NCBI GenBank assembly: GCA_963815355.1
Contig: CAWFGJ010000006.1
Coordinates: 62,001-126,000 of the forward strand
Direction: 5' to 3'
Source of the DNA: JAPUEK01 sp963815355
GTDB taxonomy: Bacteria; Pseudomonadota; Alphaproteobacteria; Rhodobacterales; Rhodobacteraceae
Length of the DNA: 64,000 nt
Positions 1 through 8,668 of this stretch are shown in pieces. The notes under the pieces were generated by a model. It saw nothing but the letters and a program-made list of their open reading frames with translations. It made no database searches and was not told the origin of the DNA. The position numbers and the translations under genes are program-made. Every line of letters begins with the position of its first letter. Position 1 is the first letter of the stretch.

Positions 1-115
1 GCACCTCGCCGGGGGCCACGTCAAAGCTGACGCGGTCCACCGCGCGCATCTGGCCCGCGGGCAGGCGGAAATCGACGGTCAGGTCGCGGAGGGACAGAAG
101 GGGTTCAGCGGTCAT
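1..115 (-). CDS. Peptide ABC transporter ATP-binding protein (OppD/DppD-like), N-terminus only
   Basis: Only the first 38 codons are inside the window; the gene continues past position 1. The visible translation starts MTAEPLLSLRDLTVDF and reads on to a RAVDRVSFDVAPGE stretch, which is the usual strand just before the Walker A loop of an ABC ATPase. It would energise the importer encoded by the two permeases upstream. Its ATG (113-115) overlaps the end of the OppC-like permease gene by 11 bases, which supports translational coupling in one operon. OppD versus OppF cannot be decided from this fragment, although OppD normally comes first after the permeases. Confidence 0.85.
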   Translation of the reverse strand, partial: MTAEPLLSLRDLTVDFRLPAGQMRAVDRVSFDVAPGEV

Positions 116-995
116 TTGGATCAAAGGCATCCCGCAGCCCATCTGCGATAAAGTTGAGGCACAAGAGCACCGCCGCCAGCAGAAGGCCGGGCAGCAGCAG
201 CAGGCGCAGGTCGGTATCCATCGCGGCAGTGCCGGTCTGGATCAGGTTGCCCCAACTGGCCTGCGGCTCTTTCACGCCGATGCCAAGGAAGGACAGAAAG
301 CTTTCCGACAGGATCACCTCGGGCACCAGAAGCGAGCCGTAGACGATCACCACCGACAGGCAGTTGGGCACGATATGGGTCAGCACGATGCCGGTGCCGG
401 TCATGCCCCCTGCCCGGGCGGCCTCAATGAACTCACGTTTGGCAAGGCTTTGCGCCTGCGCGCGGACGATGACGGCGGGGGTCAGCCAGAGCGTAAAGAC
501 GATCGCGGCAAACAGCGCGATGTTGCCACCGCCGAACAGCAGGCTGAGCAGGATCACAAGGATCACGTAGGGAAAGCCGTAAAGGATTTCCACCGCCCGC
601 ATCATCAGCCCGTCGGTGCGCCCGCCGACATAGCCCGCGACGGCACCGTAAAGCACCCCGATCCCCCCCGCCGTCAGCGCGCCCAGAAAGCCGATGGTCA
701 GCGAGACCTGCCCGCCCTCCATCACCCGCACCAGCAGGTCGCGGCCAAAGTCGTCGGTGCCGAACAGGTGGACAGAGCCAAAGTCGATGGGCGCAGCGAT
801 ATAGTCGAAATCGGCATCCTCTCCGGTGAAGGGAAAGGCGTAGGGGCCGAAAAAGCAGCCCAGCACGATCAGCAGCAGCACAAGAATAGACAGCATCGCC
901 AGACGGTTCTGCCGGAAGCGACGCAGTTGCAGTTGCAGGCTGGACAGCGGGCGTTGGGGCGGAAGTTCGTTTGCAAGCGGAAGATCAGCGGGCAT
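105..995 (-). CDS. Peptide ABC transporter permease (OppC/DppC-like)
   Basis: A 296-residue inner-membrane permease with a short cytoplasmic N-terminus, a first membrane helix near residues 30-50 (LAMLSILVLLLIVLGCFF), the FGTDDFGRDLLVRVMEGG signature of OppC-type subunits, and the EAARAGG permease loop that contacts the ATPase. The start at 995 (MPADLPLANE) is chosen over a longer reading because it matches the family length and overlaps the OppB stop by 11 bases, the same overlap seen at the other end with the ATPase gene. It forms the channel with the OppB-like subunit. The substrate is not readable from the permease; peptides or another oligomeric amide are likely from the neighbours. Confidence 0.93.
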   Translation of the reverse strand: MPADLPLANELPPQRPLSSLQLQLRRFRQNRLAMLSILVLLLIVLGCFFGPYAFPFTGEDADFDYIAAPIDFGSVHLFGTDDFGRDLLVRVMEGGQVSLTIGFLGALTAGGIGVLYGAVAGYVGGRTDGLMMRAVEILYGFPYVILVILLSLLFGGGNIALFAAIVFTLWLTPAVIVRAQAQSLAKREFIEAARAGGMTGTGIVLTHIVPNCLSVVIVYGSLLVPEVILSESFLSFLGIGVKEPQASWGNLIQTGTAAMDTDLRLLLLPGLLLAAVLLCLNFIADGLRDAFDPNDR

Positions 996-1908
996 GGCGC
1001 AACCTCGGGTCCATCCAGCCGCGCACAAGGTCGGTGGCAATGTTGAACAAGATCAGCAGCCCGCCATACAGCAGCGTGATGCCCATGACCAAGGGGTAGT
1101 CGCGGTTCAGCGCGGCATCCACGAAATGCCGCCCGATCCCCGGCACGGCAAAGATCGTCTCAATCAGGATGGACCCGGTGATGATCGCCGCCGTGGCCGG
1201 GCCAAGATAGGCCACCACGGGCAGCAGCGCGCCTTTCAGCACATGGGCGCGCAGCACGCGGCCCGGCCCGATGCCCTTGGCCCGCGCGGTGCGGACATAG
1301 TTTTCGCGCAGCGTCTCAATCATCGAGGACCGGGTCAGGCGCGAGATATAGGCGATGTTCGGCAAGGCCAGCACCAGCACCGGCAGCACCAGCGACCGCC
1401 AGCCCTGATCGGACCCGCCCACCGGCAGCCAGCCCAGCCGCAGGCCGAAGTATAGCTGCGCCAAGGGGCCGATCACAAAGATCGGCACGGCAATGCCCGT
1501 CACCCCGATCAGCCCGGCCATATAATCGGCAGGCTGGTTGCGCCGCAGCGCGCCAAGGATGCCCAGCGCCACCCCCACGACCGAGGCCACCACCACCGCC
1601 CAAAAGCCGATGGTCAGCGAATAGGGCAGGCCCGACTGGATCAGATCGCCCACCGAATAATCGCGGAACCGGGTCGAGGGCCCGAGGTCCAGATGGGCCA
1701 GCCCCCAGACATAGCGGCCGAACTGTTGCCAGATCGGTTCATCCAGATGGAAGGCCGCCTCGATATTGGCCAGCACCTCGGGTGAGATCTTGCGGTTCTT
1801 GGCGAAGGGCCCGCCGGGGGCCAGTCGCATCACAAAGAAGGTCAGCGTGACAAGGGCGGCGAGCGTCAGCCCGCCGTCCCAAAGCCGTTTTCCAATGAAG
1901 CGGATCAT
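985..1908 (-). CDS. Peptide ABC transporter permease (OppB/DppB-like)
   Basis: A 307-residue inner-membrane permease. It opens MIRFIGKRLWDGGLTLAAL and continues with TFFVMRLAPGGPF, the typical OppB/DppB first helix and following motif; near the C-terminus it has the conserved RTARAKGIG loop that docks on the ATPase and the ILIETIFAVPGIG signature. It lies 19 bases after the solute-binding protein gene and overlaps the OppC-like gene, so it sits in the middle of one minus-strand operon. It pairs with the OppC-like subunit to form the translocation pore. Confidence 0.94.
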   Translation of the reverse strand: MIRFIGKRLWDGGLTLAALVTLTFFVMRLAPGGPFAKNRKISPEVLANIEAAFHLDEPIWQQFGRYVWGLAHLDLGPSTRFRDYSVGDLIQSGLPYSLTIGFWAVVVASVVGVALGILGALRRNQPADYMAGLIGVTGIAVPIFVIGPLAQLYFGLRLGWLPVGGSDQGWRSLVLPVLVLALPNIAYISRLTRSSMIETLRENYVRTARAKGIGPGRVLRAHVLKGALLPVVAYLGPATAAIITGSILIETIFAVPGIGRHFVDAALNRDYPLVMGITLLYGGLLILFNIATDLVRGWMDPRLRHAR

Positions 1909-1927
1909 TTACAGGGCCAGCGCGCGA

Positions 1928-3547
1928 TCACTCCAAGGTCAGGCTTTGTGAGTTGTTGTAGCCTGCGACCGAGCTTTGGAAGCCCTTCACATGCGGGCTG
2001 ATCAGGTGGCGCGTCGGCATGATCGCAAGGGGGGCGAAGATGTAATCGTCCAGCAGGATCTTTTCCGCCCCGGCAAGGGCCACGTTGCGCGACGGGCGGT
2101 CGGGCAATTGGGCGGCGGCATCCATCGCGGCGTCAAATTCCGGCTTTACCCAGTTATAGCCCGGTTCAGACGAGGGGCGCATATAGGCAAGGAAGGTTTC
2201 CGCCCCGGCAAAATCGCCCACCAGATCGTCAGAGAACACATCCCATGTTCCGGCATAAAAGCTGTCGAGCCAGGCTTTGCGTTCCTGCGGTTCGTTCACC
2301 GCCTCGACCCCCAGCACCTTTTTCCACATCAGCGCCACACCCTGCGCGCGGCGGGTGCTGTCTTCGGACACGGTGGACACGATGTTGATTTTCAACGGGT
2401 TATCCGGGCCATAGCCCGCTTTGGCGTAAAGCTCTTTGGCCAGCGCCTCGCGTTCGGATTGGGTCATCGCGGCCTCGGCAATCGAGGGGCCGACGTAGGT
2501 CGGATCAAAGCCGCCCGCATAGGCCAGTGACGGGATGGCACCGCCCTTGACGATCTTGCCTTCCAGCACGTCGCGGTCGATGGCCAGCGTCAGGGCGCGG
2601 CGCAGCTCGATGTTCTGGAACGGCTCTTTGGTCAGGTTGAAGCTGTAATAGACCACCTCGGTCGAGGGGGAGATGTGGACCTGCTCGGGCATCTCGGTCT
2701 TGAGCGCTTCGATCTGGTTCAGGGGGATGTCGTAGGTAATGTCGATCTCACCCGCGCGGAACCGCTTGAGTTCGGTCGCGACATCTTCGGTTACATGGTA
2801 TTTGACGAAGGGGATCTTGACGTTGGCCGCATCCCAGTAGTTCGGGTTGCGTTCCAGCAGGACGTGGCTTTGCGGGACCACTTCCTTGATCACATAGGCG
2901 CCGTTCGACACCACCTTGGCCGGGTCGATGAAGCCAGCCGCGCCATTGGCGGCAAAGGACGGCCCGTGCAGCGGGGCCAGTTGGAAGGCCCCCATGATAT
3001 CGAGGATATGCGGGGCCGGGGTCAGCATTTCCACCACAACGGTGCGCGGATCGGGCGCGGTGATGCCAAGGGTGCTGGCATCGGTGGTGTCGCCATTGGC
3101 AAGGGCTTGGGCGCCTTTGACCTGAATGACCGAGTAGAAGTAGTAGCCCTTTTCCGAGGCAGTCTCGGGGTTCAGCGTGCGCAGGGCGGAATCGACGAAT
3201 TCCTGCGCGGTCAGCGGATCACCGTTGGACCATTTCAGGCCGTCGCGCAGATGGAAGGTATAGGTCTTGCCCTCATCTGTGACATCCCAGCTTTCGGCCG
3301 CGCCGGGGATCACGTCGCCCTTGGCGTTGTAAGAGATCAGCCCTTCGTACACGTCAGACTGAATCCAGCCCGCCGCCGCATCAAAGTTCACCTGCGGATC
3401 AAGCGAGGACCATTCCGAGCCGATGCCCCGGTCCAGCGTGTCATCGGCAAGGGCCGCGGTGGTCAGGCCGGGGGCGGCGAGGGCGACGATCGCCACAAGG
3501 CCGCTTGCCCGCATGAGGCGTCCAAATGTAGTGGCCAGGTGGCGCAT
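1928..3547 (-). CDS. Periplasmic peptide-binding protein of ABC transporter (SBP_bac_5, OppA/DppA-like)
   Basis: A solute-binding protein of 539 residues with a clear Sec signal peptide (hydrophobic segment followed by AALA/DDT) and the family 5 pattern: GIGSEWSSLDPQ at the mature N-terminus and YNAKGDVIPGAAESW shortly after, which is the classical 'P-x-L-A-x-S-W' type segment. The start at 3547 is set by an AAAGGAGA ribosome site 6 bases upstream; the open frame extends seven codons further without such a site. It captures the substrate in the periplasm and delivers it to the OppB/OppC pair encoded next. A deacylase gene directly upstream suggests an acylated or amide-linked ligand, which is inference. 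Confidence 0.93.
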   Translation of the reverse strand: MRHLATTFGRLMRASGLVAIVALAAPGLTTAALADDTLDRGIGSEWSSLDPQVNFDAAAGWIQSDVYEGLISYNAKGDVIPGAAESWDVTDEGKTYTFHLRDGLKWSNGDPLTAQEFVDSALRTLNPETASEKGYYFYSVIQVKGAQALANGDTTDASTLGITAPDPRTVVVEMLTPAPHILDIMGAFQLAPLHGPSFAANGAAGFIDPAKVVSNGAYVIKEVVPQSHVLLERNPNYWDAANVKIPFVKYHVTEDVATELKRFRAGEIDITYDIPLNQIEALKTEMPEQVHISPSTEVVYYSFNLTKEPFQNIELRRALTLAIDRDVLEGKIVKGGAIPSLAYAGGFDPTYVGPSIAEAAMTQSEREALAKELYAKAGYGPDNPLKINIVSTVSEDSTRRAQGVALMWKKVLGVEAVNEPQERKAWLDSFYAGTWDVFSDDLVGDFAGAETFLAYMRPSSEPGYNWVKPEFDAAMDAAAQLPDRPSRNVALAGAEKILLDDYIFAPLAIMPTRHLISPHVKGFQSSVAGYNNSQSLTLE

Positions 3548-3573
3548 GGAATTCTCCTTTAAATTCATTTCAT

Positions 3574-4692
3574 TCAGTCTGACAGCAGATCTCCGTCACG
3601 CAAGACAAAATCACCCGCCACATGGGCAAGGCCTTGGCCACGCAGGCAGGATCGCCAAAGTTCGCGGCGAAACATCACCCCGGCGTTGGGGGCCAGAACC
3701 GGCAGGCGCAGGCGCGAGGCGGGGTCGGTGACATGGCCCAGCACCTCGCCCTCACGCACGGTCGCACCGGGGGCGGCAAGCCAGGTGACCACCCCGCCCT
3801 GGGGGGCGAACACCTCGGCCGCGCCGCCAAGCGGCAGGTGGCGGGCGTCGGGATGGGCGGGGGTCGCCGTGCCGTGGACCGCGCCGACCGCGGTCAGGAA
3901 GGTCATCAGGTGGGCGGCATCGGCCGCGGCGGTGGCGTCGTGCACATCAAACTGGCCGCGATATTCCAGCGTCGTGGAAAAGGCCCCGGCGGGGATCGGG
4001 AAGCGGTCGCCAAAGCGGGCGCGCAGGTGCAGCCACGGGGCGGTATGCGCCTCATCAAAGGCATGGCCGCCCGACACGTCCTGCAAAAGCGCCAGTTCCG
4101 CCCCGGTGCAGCGGCAGAGCAATTCGGTGATCTCGGGCCGGGCAGAGGAGGCGTAGAGGTGCAGGATCGCCTCATGGTCGCAATGCAGGTCCAGCACATA
4201 GTCGGCATCGCAGCTAAGGCTGAGCAGGGTGGTTTGCAGGGCCGTCATCTCTGTGCGGGCGGTGGTCAGGCTTTCGGCCAGCGCCTCACGAAAGGCGGCG
4301 CGGATGGTGGACAGGTTTTGCGCGGCATCCGGGCCAAGGCGCTGTTCGAGCCGGTCGCCCGCCAGTGCCGCCAGATCGGGATAGCCGCGGTTGAAGTTGT
4401 GCAGGCTGTCGGCCTCCATCCGGCCCAGCGGGCGCTGGAAGGCCCATTGCGACAGGCCCAGCGGATTGGCGGCGGGCAGCACGAGGATTTCCCCGCGCAA
4501 ATCGCCGCGCGCCTCGGCCTGTTCCAGCAGGCCGAGCAGGTGTTGCAGCACCAGAACGCCCGGCATTTCATCGGCGTGAAGCCCGGCTTGCAGATAGACC
4601 TTGCCCGCGCCCGGCGTGCCAAAGCGCCAAAGCGTCAGGTGACGCTGTGTGCCCGCACTGGGGCTTGGCAGCGGAATATCGTCGCGTTGCAT
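3574..4692 (-). CDS. Succinylglutamate desuccinylase/aspartoacylase-family zinc deacylase
   Basis: A 372-residue member of the M14-like AstE/AspA family. The zinc-site motif LQAGLHADEMPG lies near the N-terminus and a second ligand segment VLDLHCDHE follows about 125 residues later; a C-terminal beta domain contains a lipoyl-like GGVVTWLAAPGATVREGE turn often seen in these proteins. The start at 4692 is chosen because AAGGA lies 9 bases upstream; an upstream in-frame ATG would add a proline-rich stretch unlike the family. It is the first gene of the importer operon, 26 bases before the binding protein. It probably hydrolyses an N-acyl amino acid or related amide brought in by the transporter; the actual substrate is unknown. 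Confidence 0.85.
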   Translation of the reverse strand: MQRDDIPLPSPSAGTQRHLTLWRFGTPGAGKVYLQAGLHADEMPGVLVLQHLLGLLEQAEARGDLRGEILVLPAANPLGLSQWAFQRPLGRMEADSLHNFNRGYPDLAALAGDRLEQRLGPDAAQNLSTIRAAFREALAESLTTARTEMTALQTTLLSLSCDADYVLDLHCDHEAILHLYASSARPEITELLCRCTGAELALLQDVSGGHAFDEAHTAPWLHLRARFGDRFPIPAGAFSTTLEYRGQFDVHDATAAADAAHLMTFLTAVGAVHGTATPAHPDARHLPLGGAAEVFAPQGGVVTWLAAPGATVREGEVLGHVTDPASRLRLPVLAPNAGVMFRRELWRSCLRGQGLAHVAGDFVLRDGDLLSD

Positions 4693-4761
4693 GTCGGGCG
4701 GTCCTTGAGGGGGCGAAAAAGCGGGGGGTGGCGGAAAAGGGGGCGCCGGAAACTGTGGTGG

Positions 4762-4771
4762 TTTGATCAAA
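4762..4771. promoter_or_regulatory. Palindrome TTTGATCAAA upstream of the deacylase/importer operon
   Basis: A perfect 10-base palindrome 70 bases upstream of the deacylase start. Read on the minus strand it is ATTTGATCAAACCACC. The same 11-base core ATTTGATCAAA occurs 75 bases upstream of the GAPDH gene (9711-9722), again in the orientation of the downstream gene. The matching distances suggest an operator or an activator site; the protein that would bind is unknown. Confidence 0.4.
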
Positions 4772-4882
4772 TTGTTAGCCATAGATGTCGCTGGGTCAAG
4801 CGCGGTGTCGGCTGAACTTCGCCAGAAGCGTGGCACGTCTGCAATTGGCTGTGGAAAACTGCCATTCGCGCTTTCCCAAGCA

Positions 4883-4896
4883 TAGGCAATCGCCTA
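4883..4896. promoter_or_regulatory. Inverted repeat TAGGC-N4-GCCTA upstream of the polysaccharide export operon
   Basis: Perfect 5-base arms with a 4-base spacer, 35 bases before the Wza-like start, followed by the palindrome CCCTAGGG at 4900-4907. The position is compatible with a promoter-proximal operator. The divergent deacylase gene shares this 238-base intergenic region. There is no independent support for function. Confidence 0.25.
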
Positions 4897-4930
4897 CACC
4901 CCTAGGGATAGTGCGGTGCCGGAGTGTACG

Positions 4931-5995
4931 ATGAAATCTAGTCGTTTCGTTTTTACCTGTTTGTTTCTGTTGACGGCTTGCACGGACGGATTTGTCTCGT
5001 TTCCCGTCACCGAAGAGCAGCAGGCCCGCAAGGAAGAGGATGTTGAAATCATCCGCCTTGATGCCAAGAATATTGCCAGCTTTTCGTCGCCCGCGCGGGG
5101 GCATGAGCGGTCTTCGGTGCCGTCGCCGGCGCAGTGGGATTACAAGGTGGGCGTCGGCGATACGTTGAACGTCATCGTCTTTGACCACCCCGAACTGACG
5201 CTGCCGGCCGGACCGCAGCGCAGTGCGGAGGAAACCGGTTTCCGCGTGCAGTCGGACGGCACGTTCTTTTACCCCTTTATCGGGCAGGTGCAGGCCCGTG
5301 GCCTTGCGCCCGAAGAAATCCGCGCCGATGTAACCAAGCGGCTGTCGGAGTTCATCCCCTCGCCGCAGTTGGAAGTGCGCGTGGCGGCGTTCAACTCGCA
5401 AAGCGTTGTGGTGTCGGGCGAGGTCAAGAACCCCAACCGCCTGCCGTTGACCACGGTGGAGTTGACGCTGATTGAGGCGGTGACCGCCGCGGGCGGGGTC
5501 ACAGAGGCGGGCGATCTGCGCAATGTCAGCATCCAGCGCGGCGGGTCGCGCTATACGGTCGATCTGGCCGGGTATCTTGCGGGCGGGTTAAGCCAGAACA
5601 ACCCGATTCTGCGCGCCAGCGACGTGGTGAACGTGCCGCGCCGCAAGTCCGAAGAGGCCTATCTGCTGGGCCAGGTCAGCAAGCCGGATGTGATCGACCT
5701 GTCGCAGGAGCCGGTCACGCTGACCCAAGCGATCACCCGTCAGGGTGGTCTGGACGAGGTGCGGGCCGATGCGCGCGGGGTCTTCGTGTTCCGCCAGCGC
5801 GAGCCGGGCAAGATCACCGTGTTCCAGCTGGAGACCTCGAGCCCCACGGGCATGCTGATCGGCACCCGTTTTGTGCTGGAGCCAAAGGATGTGATCTACA
5901 TTGTCCGTTCTCCGCTGCAACGCTGGAACGATGCCATCTCAGGCTTGCTTCCGACGGTCAGGGCGGTTACCGCCATTGACAGCTCAGCGAGCTGA
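4931..5995 (+). CDS. Polysaccharide export outer-membrane lipoprotein (Wza/BexD-like)
   Basis: A 354-residue exporter of the Poly_export family. The start at 4931 gives MKSSRFVFTCLFLLTAC, a lipoprotein signal with the lipobox LLTAC and lipidated Cys17. The polysaccharide export domain begins near YKVGVGDTLNVIVFDHPEL (about residues 71-90), followed by SLBB segments (VVVSGEVKNPNRLPLT and AYLLGQVSKPDVIDL). It would form the outer-membrane exit pore for an extracellular or capsular polysaccharide. It heads a three-gene operon with a Wzb-like phosphatase and a Wzc-like co-polymerase. The C-terminal segment ends in a hydrophobic/amphipathic stretch (WNDAISGLLPTVRAV), as expected for the helix that crosses the outer membrane in Wza. 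Confidence 0.93.
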   Translation: MKSSRFVFTCLFLLTACTDGFVSFPVTEEQQARKEEDVEIIRLDAKNIASFSSPARGHERSSVPSPAQWDYKVGVGDTLNVIVFDHPELTLPAGPQRSAEETGFRVQSDGTFFYPFIGQVQARGLAPEEIRADVTKRLSEFIPSPQLEVRVAAFNSQSVVVSGEVKNPNRLPLTTVELTLIEAVTAAGGVTEAGDLRNVSIQRGGSRYTVDLAGYLAGGLSQNNPILRASDVVNVPRRKSEEAYLLGQVSKPDVIDLSQEPVTLTQAITRQGGLDEVRADARGVFVFRQREPGKITVFQLETSSPTGMLIGTRFVLEPKDVIYIVRSPLQRWNDAISGLLPTVRAVTAIDSSAS

Positions 5996-6032
5996 TCCAC
6001 GCGCGGTTGCCGCTTATACGGACGGATAGCCC

Positions 6033-6479
6033 ATGATCCGCAATGTTCTTGTTGTCTGTGTTGGCAACATTTGCCGTTCTCCTTTGGGCGAGCGGCTGTT
6101 GCAGGCCGCCGTGCCGGGGGCGGTGATCCGCTCGGCGGGGATCGGCGCTTTGGTCGGCCATGCGGCAGACCGCGATGCCAGCGACGTGGCCGGGCGGCAC
6201 GGGATATCGCTGGACGGGCATGTGGCGCGGCAGTTTGACGCCGCCCTTGCCCGCGAGGCCGACCTTATCCTTGTCATGGAATCCGGGCATAAGGCGCAGA
6301 TTGCGCGCGAATTTCCGCAGGTTTCCGGCAAGACTATGCTCTTTGATCATTGGGTCGGTGCCAAGGGCATCTCGGACCCCTATCAGAAAAGCCAGGCGTT
6401 TCATGAGGCGGTGTTTGGTCAGATCGAGGTGGCTGCGGCCGCTTGGGCGGACCGGTTAAAGAAGATGGGTGTGAAATGA
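6033..6479 (+). CDS. Low-molecular-weight protein tyrosine phosphatase (Wzb/Etp-like)
   Basis: A 148-residue cytoplasmic phosphatase. The catalytic P-loop is at the N-terminus: CVGNICRSP, with nucleophile Cys9 and Arg15 of the C-x5-R motif. The general acid is Asp115 in the ISDPYQKS segment. In Wza-Wzb-Wzc systems this enzyme dephosphorylates the tyrosine-rich tail of Wzc so that polymerisation can cycle. It follows the export lipoprotein by 37 bases, and its stop overlaps the start of the Wzc-like gene as ATGA (6476-6479), which fits coupled expression with its substrate. Confidence 0.94.
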   Translation: MIRNVLVVCVGNICRSPLGERLLQAAVPGAVIRSAGIGALVGHAADRDASDVAGRHGISLDGHVARQFDAALAREADLILVMESGHKAQIAREFPQVSGKTMLFDHWVGAKGISDPYQKSQAFHEAVFGQIEVAAAAWADRLKKMGVK

Positions 6480-8662
6480 GTGCCGAAGCCAGACGCGATG
6501 AGGACGATCAGGAAATAGACCTGATGCAGCTTGTGCAGTCGGTCTGGGCAAGCCGGCTTTGGATCGGCGCCTTTACCGCGCTGTCGTTGTTCATTGGCGC
6601 GTTTTATCTGGCCAGCACCCCGCCCACCTTTGAGGCCGACGCGCTGTTGCAGCTTGAGGCCCGGTCGGGCCAGTTGGCGCTGCCTTCGGCGCTGAGCGAT
6701 TTCATGGACAACGACCCGCGCACGGTGACGGAGATTGAGATCATCTCATCCCGGCTGATCCTTGAACAGGTGGTGGCAGAGCTTAACCTTGACTGGGTGG
6801 CAGAGCCGATGAAGGCGCCGTTGGTGGGCAACGCGCTGTTGCGCTATGCCCTGCCCTTTCCCAGCACCGGCTATTTCGCGCGTTATGGCCGGCGCGGCGA
6901 CGCGATTGAGCTGGCGCTGCTGGAGGTGCCGCCCGAATGGGTGGACCGGGAAATCGTGCTGACGGTCACCGGCGAGGCGGGTGAATTCGTGCTGGCGCTG
7001 CCCGACGGCAGCACCGCCGAGGGCAAGGTCGGCACTTTGGTGCGCGACCCGGTGTTGGGCTTTGCGCTGAACGTGCAGGAGCTGAGCGCGCCCGCGGGTC
7101 GCAAGTTCCGCATCAAACAAATCAACGGGTTGGCAGCCATAGGCATTGTGCGCGCAAAGCTGTCGGTGGCGGAAAGCGGCAAGCAGTCGGGCATTTTGCG
7201 CGCCAAGATCACCGACCCGAACCGCAAGCTGGCCGCCGAGATGCTGGACGGGATCGCCAACGCCTACGTGCGCCAGAACATCGACCGCTCTGCCGCCGAG
7301 GCGGAAAGCAGTCTGGCCTTCATTCAAGAGCAGATGCCCAAGGCCGAGGCCGCCCAACAGGCCGCGGAAAAGGCGCTGAACGATTACCGGCTGGCGCAGC
7401 AATCGGTCGATCTGACCTTTGAGACGGAAAACGCGCTGTCGCAGGTGACGCGGATTAAGTCCGAGTTGCGCGCCTTGCAGGTGCAGGAAGACGACATCAA
7501 GAACCGCTACAAGACCAGCCACCCGGTTTATCAGCAACTGCTGGCCCAGCGGGCGCGGCTGCAAGAGGAACTGGCCGCCGTGCGCAAGCAGGTGGAAGCG
7601 CTGCCCGAAACCCAGCGCGAGGTGTTGAACCTGTCGAGCAATGTGGAATTGACCCGCCAGATCTATACCGAATTGCAGACCCGCGCCCAAGAGGTGCAGG
7701 TATTGCGGGCCAGCACCGTGGGCAATGTACGCATCATCGACAAGGCGCAGCCATCGCTTTTGCCCGTGGGGCCGCGCAAGTCGCTGGTACTGGCGCTGTC
7801 TTTGCTGATCGGTTTCGTGTTGGGCACCGCTGTGGGGCTGACCCGGATCTGGCTGCGCAAGACCATCCAAGGCACGGAGGCATTGGAAAAGCTGGGGCTT
7901 TCGGTCTTTGCCACGATCAATCAAGCCAAAACCCAGACCGATATGCGGCGGATGCAGGGGATTGCGTCGATCCTTGCGGTTGCGGACCCGACCGATCTGT
8001 CGGTCGAAGGAATCCGGTCGCTGCGGACCTCATTGCAGTTCGGGATGCTGGATGCGCAGAGCAAATCACTGGCCATCACCTCTACCGCGCCGGGGGCGGG
8101 GAAATCCTTTACCTCAACCAACCTTGCGGTGGTGTCGGCGCAGGCGGGGTTGCGGGTCTGTCTGGTCGATGCCGATTTGCGGCGCGGGCAGTTGCGCAAG
8201 CAGTTCGGCATTCAGAAAAACGAGATCGGTCTGTCGGAATATCTGGCCGATGAGGTGGAACTGGAGCAGGTGTTGCGTGACACCGGGATTGAGGGGCTGA
8301 CCATCCTGTCCACGGGGCGCTATCCGCCGAACCCGTCGGAATTGCTGATGCGCGACAAGTTCGATGCGTTGGTGGCAGAGTTGGACCAGCTGTTCGACCT
8401 GACGATCTTTGACTGCCCGCCGGTTCTGGCGGTGACGGACCCGGTGGTGGTGGGGCGGGCGGCGGGCGGCGTTCTGGCCGTGGTGCGCTATGACGAGACG
8501 CCGATTGCCGAGGTAAGCGCGATGCTGCGAGTGTTCGACACCATCGGGCTAAAGCTGACCGGGGTGATCATGAACGGCTTTGACCCCCGCAAGGCACGGG
8601 CGGGCGGCTATTCGTATAACTACAACTACCGCTACGAGTACAAGAACCGCACGCCAGAGTAA
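6476..8662 (+). CDS. Polysaccharide co-polymerase / BY-type tyrosine kinase (Wzc-like)
   Basis: A 728-residue inner-membrane protein. The N-terminal Wzz domain has a first membrane helix around residues 30-48, a long periplasmic coiled-coil part (about residues 250-420), a second helix (SLVLALSLLIGFVLGTAVG), and a C-terminal BY-kinase domain with Walker A (TAPGAGKSFTSTN, near residue 540), Walker A' (VCLVDADLRRGQ) and Walker B (LTIFDCPPVL). The tail GYSYNYNYRYEYKN supplies a cluster of tyrosines for autophosphorylation. It controls chain length and export with the Wza-like pore and is reset by the phosphatase upstream. The start at 6476 is set by the ATGA overlap. Confidence 0.95.
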   Translation: MSAEARRDEDDQEIDLMQLVQSVWASRLWIGAFTALSLFIGAFYLASTPPTFEADALLQLEARSGQLALPSALSDFMDNDPRTVTEIEIISSRLILEQVVAELNLDWVAEPMKAPLVGNALLRYALPFPSTGYFARYGRRGDAIELALLEVPPEWVDREIVLTVTGEAGEFVLALPDGSTAEGKVGTLVRDPVLGFALNVQELSAPAGRKFRIKQINGLAAIGIVRAKLSVAESGKQSGILRAKITDPNRKLAAEMLDGIANAYVRQNIDRSAAEAESSLAFIQEQMPKAEAAQQAAEKALNDYRLAQQSVDLTFETENALSQVTRIKSELRALQVQEDDIKNRYKTSHPVYQQLLAQRARLQEELAAVRKQVEALPETQREVLNLSSNVELTRQIYTELQTRAQEVQVLRASTVGNVRIIDKAQPSLLPVGPRKSLVLALSLLIGFVLGTAVGLTRIWLRKTIQGTEALEKLGLSVFATINQAKTQTDMRRMQGIASILAVADPTDLSVEGIRSLRTSLQFGMLDAQSKSLAITSTAPGAGKSFTSTNLAVVSAQAGLRVCLVDADLRRGQLRKQFGIQKNEIGLSEYLADEVELEQVLRDTGIEGLTILSTGRYPPNPSELLMRDKFDALVAELDQLFDLTIFDCPPVLAVTDPVVVGRAAGGVLAVVRYDETPIAEVSAMLRVFDTIGLKLTGVIMNGFDPRKARAGGYSYNYNYRYEYKNRTPE

Positions 8663-8668
8663 GGCGGG

